From contig NZ_JALCZO010000005.1 in NCBI RefSeq assembly GCF_023555495.1, positions 1 to 64,000 on the forward strand: a stretch of 64,000 nucleotides of DNA, written 5' to 3'. The notes under the pieces were generated by a model. It was not told where the DNA came from. It worked only from the letters and a program-made list of their open reading frames with translations, and did no database searches. How positions within the stretch are numbered: the first letter of the stretch is position 1; each line of letters begins with the position of its first letter. Of this stretch, positions 27,598 through 34,929 are shown piece after piece. The translations under genes and the position numbers were made by a program. Origin of the DNA: Polaribacter sp. Z022. Lineage in GTDB: Bacteria; Bacteroidota; Bacteroidia; Flavobacteriales; Flavobacteriaceae.

Positions 27598-29415
27598 ATG
27601 TTCAAAAAAGTTCAAAAATATAGATTTTTTATCCCTTTAATATTTACAGTTATTAGTTGTAATAAAACTGTAGATGTTAAAGAGGATAAAAATATCATCA
27701 TAGAAAAAAAAGTGGATTCACTTTTAAAAATGATGACTATTGATGAAAAGATTGGACAAATGACACAAGTAAGACATTTTTGGGATATTTCTAAAAATGA
27801 TGTTGCTACAAAGTTTATAGGTTCTGTAATTCATACTCAAGGTGTAAATCCTGGTGAAACTGCAATTGAATGGCAAAATAAATTTATCAAATTACAAAAA
27901 GAAGCACTTTCTACAAGGTTAGGAATTCCGTTGTTATTTGGTGTAGATGCTGTACATGGGCAGAATACTTTTAACGGTGCAACTATTTTTCCTCATAATA
28001 TAGGTTTAGGTGCAACAGCAAATGAAAAGTTAGTTAAAGAAATAGCAGCAATTACAGCTTTAGAAGCTCAGGCAACTGGCTTTAATTGGGTTTTTTCTCC
28101 ATGTGTTGCAATTCCATATAATGAAAAATGGGGAAGAGTATATGAAGCGTTTTCAGAAAGCACAGAGTTAACATCTAAATTAACAAAGGCTTCAATTAAA
28201 GGGCATCAAGGTAATCTCTCAAATTCTAAAACTGTTATGGCAACTGCAAAACATTTTATTGGAGATGGAGCTACAGAATTTGGAGTTGAAGGTGGTGAAA
28301 CTTCTTTAACAAATACAGAAATAATAGAAAAACTATTAACACCTTATAAAGTTGCAGTTAATGAAAAAGTGGGTGCAGTTATGGCTTCATTTAATACAAT
28401 TAAAGGAGCAGCAATGCATGCTAATAAAGCTTATTTAACAGATACTCTAAAAACAAAAATGAAGTTTGATGGTATTGTAGTTTCAGATTGGAAAGGCTTT
28501 TCAAGATTTGGAAAAAACAACATTATTAATGCAGGTGTAGATATGGTTATGGCTGTTGATGGTGATTTAAATTACTTTCAAAAAGAAGTAAAAAAAGCAA
28601 TCGATTCTAATGTTGTTTCAATGAGTAGAATTAACGATGCTGTAAAAAGAATTTTACGTCAAAAATTTAGATTGGGTCTTTTTGAAAATCCTTTTCCAAA
28701 TAAAAACTTTATTTCAAAAATAGGAAGTTTTAGACACAGAAAAGTAGCAAAACAGGCAGTTAGAGAATCATTAGTCTTATTAAAAAATCACAATGATGTT
28801 TTACCCATAAATAAAAAAACAAATAAAATTGTTGTTGTTGGTGAGCATGCAAATAACAGTGGTTTACAATCTGGTGGATGGACAATTAATTGGCAAGGAA
28901 CTAAAGAAAACTATAAAGGAGCAACCACAATTTTAGATGGAATTAAAAAGCAATCAACAGGAAATGTTGTCTATGATAAAAATGCAACATCTAAACATTT
29001 TGATGCAGATGTTGCTATTATTGTGGTAGGTGAAGTTCCTTATGCAGAGTTTTTTGGAGATGTTGGTCATGAATCTAATAAACTAACATTAAATCTAACA
29101 AAAGAACATAAAAGGTATATAAAAACATACGCTGATAAAGATGTAAAAACAGTTGTTGTTTTAATTTCTGGAAGACCTTTAGTAGTTACTAATCAAATAA
29201 AAAAATCGAATGCTTTTGTTGCTGCATGGTTACCAGGTTCTGAAGGAGATGGTGTAGCAGAAGTGCTTTTTGGTGATTATAATTTTAAAGGGAAATTACC
29301 TCATTCATGGCCAAACTCATTAGCAGATTTTAAAGGAAAATACGGACCCAATTTTTGGGATAATAATATAAAACCTTTGTATCCATTTGGATATGGATTA
29401 ACGTATAAAAATTAA
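27598..29415 (+). CDS. GH3 beta-glucosidase lipoprotein
   Basis: 605 residues, lipobox TVISC at the N-terminus. The GH3 N-terminal barrel shows DEKIGQMTQV, FGVDAVHGQN and nucleophile D297 in GIVVSDWKGF; the C-terminal alpha/beta sandwich has AVRESLVLLKN and AAWLPGSEGDGVAEVLFGDY with the closing LYPFGYGLTY. The acid/base is probably the Glu in PYAEFFGD. It lacks the fibronectin-III domain of longer GH3s. It probably removes terminal glucose from beta-glucan oligosaccharides in the periplasm. It lies 9 bases after the GH149 gene. Confidence 0.93.
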   Translation: MFKKVQKYRFFIPLIFTVISCNKTVDVKEDKNIIIEKKVDSLLKMMTIDEKIGQMTQVRHFWDISKNDVATKFIGSVIHTQGVNPGETAIEWQNKFIKLQKEALSTRLGIPLLFGVDAVHGQNTFNGATIFPHNIGLGATANEKLVKEIAAITALEAQATGFNWVFSPCVAIPYNEKWGRVYEAFSESTELTSKLTKASIKGHQGNLSNSKTVMATAKHFIGDGATEFGVEGGETSLTNTEIIEKLLTPYKVAVNEKVGAVMASFNTIKGAAMHANKAYLTDTLKTKMKFDGIVVSDWKGFSRFGKNNIINAGVDMVMAVDGDLNYFQKEVKKAIDSNVVSMSRINDAVKRILRQKFRLGLFENPFPNKNFISKIGSFRHRKVAKQAVRESLVLLKNHNDVLPINKKTNKIVVVGEHANNSGLQSGGWTINWQGTKENYKGATTILDGIKKQSTGNVVYDKNATSKHFDADVAIIVVGEVPYAEFFGDVGHESNKLTLNLTKEHKRYIKTYADKDVKTVVVLISGRPLVVTNQIKKSNAFVAAWLPGSEGDGVAEVLFGDYNFKGKLPHSWPNSLADFKGKYGPNFWDNNIKPLYPFGYGLTYKN

Positions 29416-29454
29416 AATAAAAACAATAGGATAAAATATCAAAAACTAAAAATT

Positions 29455-30729
29455 ATGAAATCATTTTTAAAAACAATACTTACGGTTTTAATATTAATTG
29501 TTGGTTTTGGATGTACTTCTAAAAAAGAAATAAAAAAAGAAACTAAAGTAGAAATGACTGCAAAAGATATATTAGGGAATTCAGATTATTTAGCAATTTC
29601 ATATGGTGGGTACAGAGAAAAATCAAGAGAGTTACAACCTACAATTACTCAGCTAAAAGAAGATTTAAAATTGATGCATGCCATGGGTATTCGCATCATA
29701 AGAACTTATAATGTTCAGCCAGAGTTACCACATGCAGCTAATATTTTAAAAGCAATTAGTCAGTTAAAAAAAGAAGACGCAAGTTTTAATATGTATGTAA
29801 TGTTAGGTGCTTGGATAGATTGTTTAAATGCTTGGACAGGCTTAGAACCAGATCATAATATTGAAAGTCCTCAAAATGAAGGAGAGATTGCAAGAGCTGT
29901 TGCTTTGGCAAACCAATATCCAGATATCGTAAAAGTTATTGCAGTTGGAAATGAGGCAATGGTAAAATGGGCAACTAGCTATTATGTGCAACCAAGTGTA
30001 ATTTTAAAATGGGTAAATCACTTACAAAATTTAAAGCAAAAAGGAGAGTTGTCTAAAGATTTATGGATAACAAGTTCAGATGATTTTTCTTCTTGGGGAG
30101 GTGGAGATGAAAGTTATAGAGTTAAAGATTTAGAAGATTTAATTAAGGCTGTAGATTATGTTTCTATGCACACGTATCCATATCATTATTCGCATTATGC
30201 TCCAGATTACTGGAAAATTCCTGAGAACGAGCAAAATTTATCAGACTTAGAAAAGATAGACAATGCAATGTTACGTGCTTTAGAAAAATCCAAAGAACTT
30301 TTTAATGAGGTTTCAAATTTTGTTAAAAGTATAGATTCTACCAAAACAATTCATATTGGAGAAACAGGATGGGCAACAATTTCTAGTGGACATTATGGAG
30401 AAAATGGTTCTAGAGCTACAGATCAATACAAACAAGGTTTGTATTATAAACATATGAGAAATTGGACAAATAAACAAGGGATTTCTTGTTTCTATTTTGA
30501 AGCATTTGATGAGCAATGGAAAGATGCAAATAATCCTCTAGGTTCAGAAAATCATTTTGGTTTGATAAACTTAAAAGGAGAAGCAAAATATCCTATTTGG
30601 GATTTAGTAGATAAAGGAGTTTTTAAAGGGTTAACAAGAAATGGAAATCCTATAATAAAAACATATAAAGGAGATAAAGAAGCATTAATGAAAGATGTTT
30701 TGGTGCCCAACACAGATTATAAACATTAA
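29455..30729 (+). CDS. GH17 beta-1,3-glucanase lipoprotein
   Basis: 424 residues, lipobox LIVGFGC. TIM barrel with the GH17 pattern: MGIRIIRTYN early, acid/base E167 in AVGNEAMVKW and nucleophile E303 in IHIGETGWAT, followed by FYFEAFDEQWK. GH17 enzymes in marine flavobacterial laminarin loci release short beta-1,3-glucan oligosaccharides. The lipoprotein signal places it in the envelope, unlike the second GH17 at 33686-34594. The 3' end precedes the GH30 start by only 10 bases. Confidence 0.9.
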   Translation: MKSFLKTILTVLILIVGFGCTSKKEIKKETKVEMTAKDILGNSDYLAISYGGYREKSRELQPTITQLKEDLKLMHAMGIRIIRTYNVQPELPHAANILKAISQLKKEDASFNMYVMLGAWIDCLNAWTGLEPDHNIESPQNEGEIARAVALANQYPDIVKVIAVGNEAMVKWATSYYVQPSVILKWVNHLQNLKQKGELSKDLWITSSDDFSSWGGGDESYRVKDLEDLIKAVDYVSMHTYPYHYSHYAPDYWKIPENEQNLSDLEKIDNAMLRALEKSKELFNEVSNFVKSIDSTKTIHIGETGWATISSGHYGENGSRATDQYKQGLYYKHMRNWTNKQGISCFYFEAFDEQWKDANNPLGSENHFGLINLKGEAKYPIWDLVDKGVFKGLTRNGNPIIKTYKGDKEALMKDVLVPNTDYKH

Positions 30730-30739
30730 AATAATACAA

Positions 30740-32233
30740 ATGAAAGCAAACTATTTTTTTTCACTATTACTGTTATTACTAATGATGAGTTGTAATCCAA
30801 AAGATAACACATTGGTTGTTAATGTTTATGAAACTTCTGAAGCAGGAAATAAATTAACAAAACTTACAGATTTTGTTGAGGTCAAAAATACTTCTATAAT
30901 AAAAATTAATCCAGATTCTACATTTCAAACTATTACAGGTTTTGGAGGGGCATTTACAGAATCTTCAGCTTATTTATTAAACAAATTAAGTAAAGAGAAA
31001 AGAGATACTGTTATTCAAGCTTATTTTTCTAGTGAAGGCGCAAATTACTCTTTAACAAGAAGTCATATGAATTCTTGCGATTTTTCAATTTCTCAATATT
31101 CTTATTCACCTGTGGAAAATGATATCGAGTTAAAACACTTCACAATAGAAGATGATAAAGATGATTTAATTCCTTTTATAAAAGATGCAATGAAAGCTTC
31201 TACAGATGGATTTAAAATCTTTGGATCACCTTGGACTGCTGCTCCTTGGATGAAAGATAATAACAAATGGGTTGGTGGAAAATTATTACCTAAATACTAT
31301 GACACTTGGGCATTGTTCTTCTCTAAATATGTTGAAGCTTACAAAAAAGAAGGAATTGATATTTGGGGTTTTACAGTAGAAAATGAACCATTAGGAAATG
31401 GAAATAATTGGGAGAGCATGCATTATTCACCTGATGAAATGACAAACTTTGTTCAAAATCATTTAGGACCAAAATTAGAAGCAGATGGACATGATGTTAA
31501 AATTTTAGGTTACGATCAAAATAGAGAACACTTAAATGAATGGGTAGATTCTATGTATAAAGATGAAGCTTCTTCTAAATATTTTGACGGAACAGCAATT
31601 CACTGGTATGCAAGTACATATGAAATTTTTCCAGACCAATTACAATATGCGCATAACAAAGCACCTAATAAATACATCATTCAAGCAGAAGCTTGTGTAG
31701 ATTCTCAAATTCCAGTTTGGCAAGATGACGCTTGGTATTGGAAAAAAGAAGCCACAGATTGGGGGTGGGATTGGGCTCCAGATAAGGACAAACATTTACA
31801 TCCAAAATATGCACCAGTAAACAGATATGCTAGAGATATTATAGGCTGTCTTAACAACTGGGTAGATGGTTGGGTAGATTGGAATATGGTTTTAGACAAA
31901 CAAGGAGGTCCTAATTGGTTTGAAAATTGGTGCTTAGCTCCTGTAATTGTAGATACAGAAAGTGATGAGGTGTATTTTACACCACTTTATTATACAATGG
32001 CACACTTTAGCAAATACATAAGACCAGAAGCAAAAGTTATTGATTTAGAGAATTATGATAAAGAATTACAAGTAACAGCAGCAAAAAATCCAGATGGTTC
32101 TATTGCAATCATTGTTTTTAATGAAGGCAAAACTAAAAAGAGTTTCAAATTACAATTAGAAAGTAAAGAAACACTTATAAATATAGATGCTCAAGCATTG
32201 CAAACAGTAGTAATACCAACCGTAAAAAAATAA
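30740..32233 (+). CDS. GH30 exo-beta-1,6-glucosidase-like lipoprotein
   Basis: 497 residues from the ATG at 30740, which gives a signal peptide and lipobox (MKANYFFSLLLLLLMMSC); upstream in-frame codons overlap the GH17 gene and lack signal character. GH30 barrel plus C-terminal beta-sandwich: GFGGAFTESSAY near the start, acid/base E216 in GFTVENEPLG, nucleophile E317 in YIIQAEACVDS and DWNMVLDKQGGPNW. In laminarin loci GH30 removes beta-1,6-linked glucose branches, which fits here. The linkage specificity is inferred from context. Confidence 0.9.
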   Translation: MKANYFFSLLLLLLMMSCNPKDNTLVVNVYETSEAGNKLTKLTDFVEVKNTSIIKINPDSTFQTITGFGGAFTESSAYLLNKLSKEKRDTVIQAYFSSEGANYSLTRSHMNSCDFSISQYSYSPVENDIELKHFTIEDDKDDLIPFIKDAMKASTDGFKIFGSPWTAAPWMKDNNKWVGGKLLPKYYDTWALFFSKYVEAYKKEGIDIWGFTVENEPLGNGNNWESMHYSPDEMTNFVQNHLGPKLEADGHDVKILGYDQNREHLNEWVDSMYKDEASSKYFDGTAIHWYASTYEIFPDQLQYAHNKAPNKYIIQAEACVDSQIPVWQDDAWYWKKEATDWGWDWAPDKDKHLHPKYAPVNRYARDIIGCLNNWVDGWVDWNMVLDKQGGPNWFENWCLAPVIVDTESDEVYFTPLYYTMAHFSKYIRPEAKVIDLENYDKELQVTAAKNPDGSIAIIVFNEGKTKKSFKLQLESKETLINIDAQALQTVVIPTVKK

Positions 32234-32237
32234 GAAT

Positions 32238-33662
32238 ATGTCAGATATAAAAATAGCTTCTAAGGTACCAATGGGACAAAAAATTGCTTTTGGAATAGGC
32301 ATGTTTGCAAATCAAATGTTTCCTGCAATTTTAGGAATCTTTATGGTTGTATTGGTAGAAGATTTAAAATTTACAGGTTTAATGTGGGGAATGATTTATT
32401 TATTTCCCAGATTATTTGATGCAATTACAGATCCTCTAATGGGGTTTATTTCTGACAACACAAAATCTAAATGGGGTAGACGTAGAATTTATGTTCTAAT
32501 TGGTGGACTTGTAATGGGAATTTCTTATGTATTTATGTGGCAAATATTTAAAGAAAATACAGTTCAATATAATTTTTGGTATTTTTTCTTTTGGTCTATT
32601 ATTTTCTATTTAGGATTAACTTTATTTAGTGTTCCTTATGTAGCTATGGGTTATGAAATGAGTGACGATTTTCATGAACGTACCAATATAATGGCGGTTG
32701 CACAATGGATTGGTCAATGGGCTTGGGTTATTGCTCCATTGTTTTGGATTATAATGTATGATCCAGAATGGTTTCCTTCTGCAGATGTAGCTGCAAGAGA
32801 ACTTGCAATTTGGGTAGCAATACCTTGTGCATTTTGTGCAATTGTACCAGCTTTATTTATAAAGAGTGAATCTACTTTAGATAAAGATTATGAATCATTA
32901 AGTTTCTCTAATATTGGAGGAAGTCTTAAAAAAATATTAACCAGTTTTAAAGAAGCGTTTAAAATTAAAGAATTCAGAAAATTATGTGGAGCTACTTTCT
33001 TTATTTATAATGCTTTTATGGCTGTTTCTTCTATTACATTTTTTGTAATAGTTTATAAACTTTTTAATGGAGATGCTGGTGCAGCTGGTATTTGGGTGGC
33101 ATTATTTGGTGCTCTAGGTGCAATTGGTACCACATTTATTGTAATACCTGTAGTAACAAAACTTTCTAAAAGATTTGGTAAGAAAAAAGCATTTATGATT
33201 TGTCAAAGTATCTCAATTTTTGGTTATGTAATGTTATATTTTTTATTCATCCCAGGCAAACCTTGGATGTACATTTTTGCATTACCATTTTTCTCATTTG
33301 GTATTGGAAGCTTGTTTACAATTATGATGTCTATGACAGCAGATGTTATAGATATTGATGAATTAAATTCAGGAAAACGAAGAGAAGGTATTTTTGGAGC
33401 AATTTATTGGTGGATGGTTAAAGTAGGATATGCAATTGCAGGAGCATTAAGTGGTGTAATTATTTGGTTAGTTGGTTTTAATTCTGACTTACCAACAGTT
33501 GCACAACAAGGAGCAGTAGATGGTTTGCATGCATTCTTTTGCTTTTTTCCAACAATTGGTACTGTTGCTGCTATGTATATAATGCGTAATTATGATGTGT
33601 CTGAAGAAAGAGCAAGTGAAATACGTGCAGAATTAGAAAAAAGAAAGTCAGAAATAAAATAG
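32238..33662 (+). CDS. GPH-family (MFS) glycoside:cation symporter
   Basis: 474 residues with about 12 membrane helices. The GPH signature lies in the first cytosolic loop (DAITDPLMGFISDN followed by SKWGRRRIYVLIG). A second conserved loop is LSKRFGKKKAFMIC. It probably moves glucose or short beta-glucan oligosaccharides across the inner membrane with Na+ or H+, delivering substrate to the cytosolic GH149 and GH17. It sits 4 bases after GH30. Confidence 0.88.
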   Translation: MSDIKIASKVPMGQKIAFGIGMFANQMFPAILGIFMVVLVEDLKFTGLMWGMIYLFPRLFDAITDPLMGFISDNTKSKWGRRRIYVLIGGLVMGISYVFMWQIFKENTVQYNFWYFFFWSIIFYLGLTLFSVPYVAMGYEMSDDFHERTNIMAVAQWIGQWAWVIAPLFWIIMYDPEWFPSADVAARELAIWVAIPCAFCAIVPALFIKSESTLDKDYESLSFSNIGGSLKKILTSFKEAFKIKEFRKLCGATFFIYNAFMAVSSITFFVIVYKLFNGDAGAAGIWVALFGALGAIGTTFIVIPVVTKLSKRFGKKKAFMICQSISIFGYVMLYFLFIPGKPWMYIFALPFFSFGIGSLFTIMMSMTADVIDIDELNSGKRREGIFGAIYWWMVKVGYAIAGALSGVIIWLVGFNSDLPTVAQQGAVDGLHAFFCFFPTIGTVAAMYIMRNYDVSEERASEIRAELEKRKSEIK

Positions 33663-33685
33663 TAAAGTACTAAAAAACATTAGAG

Positions 33686-34594
33686 ATGTCTTACAGAGAA
33701 GAGTATCATCCAAAATTAAAATATAGTTCTCAACCAGATAATTTAGGAATTGATTTTAATGAATATTCTATAAAAGAATTAAAAAACCTTTGGAGAAGTA
33801 CTATAAACAAAGGTATGCATGGTATTTGTTTTAGTATGTATGAAGATGGGCAAGAACCAGGAGATACAATAACAGAAGAGCAAGTAGAAAGAAGAATTGA
33901 AATTTTAAAACCATATACAAAATGGATTCGATCTTTTTCTTGTATTGAAGGAAATGAACACATTCCTAAAATAGCAAAAAAGCATGGTTTAAAAACAATG
34001 GTTGGTGCATGGTTAGGAGATGATTTAGAAAAAAATGAAGAAGAAATTGATGCATTAATTAAATTATCTAAAGAAGGAAGTGTAGATATTGCAGCTGTAG
34101 GAAATGAGGTTTTGTATAGAAATGAATTATCTATTACTGAATTAACTACTTATATTAAAAGAGTAAAAAATGCTGTACCAAATATAGAAGTTGGTTATGT
34201 AGATGCTTATTACAAATTTTCTATGTATCCAGAGTTAGTAGATGTTTGTGATGTAATTTTATCTAACTGTTATCCATTTTGGGAAGGTTGTCCTTTTGAT
34301 TATTCGTTAACTCATATGCAAAACATGGTAAATCAAGCTAGTTCAGTTAGCAAAGGCAAAAAAGTGATAATTACAGAAACTGGTTGGCCAAATAAAGGAA
34401 GTAGTGAAGGAGGAGCACATTCTTCTGAAGAAAATGCTATGAAATATTTTATAAATACTCAAGAATGGGCATTAAAAAGTAATATTGATGTGTTTTATTT
34501 CTCATCTTTTGATGAATCTTGGAAAGTAGGAGCAGAAGGAGATGTTGGTGCTTATTGGGGCTTATGGGATAAAAATGAAAATCTAAAATATTAA
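33686..34594 (+). CDS. Cytosolic GH17-family glucosidase
   Basis: 302 residues, no signal peptide. GH17 barrel with acid/base E141 in AVGNEVLYR and nucleophile E231 in IITETGWPNKG, then FYFSSFDESWK. It is only distantly similar to the 424-residue lipoprotein GH17 of the same locus. The cytosolic location suggests it acts on oligosaccharides brought in by the symporter, beside the GH149 phosphorylase. Hydrolase versus transglycosylase activity cannot be told from sequence. It ends the second enzyme operon; a terminator follows. Confidence 0.88.
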   Translation: MSYREEYHPKLKYSSQPDNLGIDFNEYSIKELKNLWRSTINKGMHGICFSMYEDGQEPGDTITEEQVERRIEILKPYTKWIRSFSCIEGNEHIPKIAKKHGLKTMVGAWLGDDLEKNEEEIDALIKLSKEGSVDIAAVGNEVLYRNELSITELTTYIKRVKNAVPNIEVGYVDAYYKFSMYPELVDVCDVILSNCYPFWEGCPFDYSLTHMQNMVNQASSVSKGKKVIITETGWPNKGSSEGGAHSSEENAMKYFINTQEWALKSNIDVFYFSSFDESWKVGAEGDVGAYWGLWDKNENLKY

Positions 34595-34630
34595 TATACA
34601 GTTTTATAATTCCTTAAAACTTGTTATGGT

Positions 34631-34665
34631 AACTCTATAAATAATTTTGTTTATAGAGTTTTTTT
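34631..34665 (+). terminator. Rho-independent terminator ending the enzyme operon
   Basis: AACTCTATAAA (34631-34641) pairs with TTTATAGAGTT (34650-34660), 11 base pairs, followed by a T run to 34665. Confidence 0.85.
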
Positions 34666-34725
34666 ATGTTTTTAAAACTATACTTAATATTTTTTAGCCT
34701 TAACATAAAAATATATCACTATACA

Positions 34726-34736
34726 TTACCTATACA
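34726..34736 (+). promoter_or_regulatory. Shared TTACCTATACA motif, copy 3 (multi-CBM gene)
   Basis: With preceding CA it is identical over 13 bases to the copy before SusC. It lies 118 bases before the TGTATGTTTTTTGTAG element, against 107 at SusC, a difference of 11 bases or about one helical turn. Confidence 0.6.
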
Positions 34737-34843
34737 AGCTTGTGTTTTGTTAAAAACTAGATGTTGTTTTTTAGAGCAACCAATCTATTCTTAGGTGTTA
34801 ATTTTATTGACTTTAAAGTTCTTTTTTAGATTTTTTTATTAGT

Positions 34844-34859
34844 TGTATGTTTTTTGTAG
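34844..34859 (+). promoter_or_regulatory. Promoter-like element TGTATGTTTTTTGTAG, multi-CBM gene
   Basis: Exact 16-base copy of the element at 14365-14380. The ATG follows 70 bases later, as at SusC. It indicates co-regulation of the secreted binding protein with the SusC operon. Confidence 0.5.
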
Positions 34860-34929
34860 CGGTGCTAAATGTTAATATAGGATACATTAGGGTTAATATT
34901 GTATAGTAACTATTAAACACAATTCAATT

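Larger units (their letters stand above)
34595..34929. other. Intergenic region with terminator and regulatory elements
   Basis: 335 bases without a gene. From left to right it holds the terminator at 34631-34665, the TTACCTATACA motif at 34726-34736 and the promoter-like 16-mer at 34844-34859. The rest is AT-rich with nothing I recognise. Confidence 0.7.

Noticed and set aside
30695..30739. Upstream start of the GH30 gene overlapping the GH17 gene
   Set aside because: The ATG at 30740 gives a proper lipoprotein signal; the extension has no signal character.
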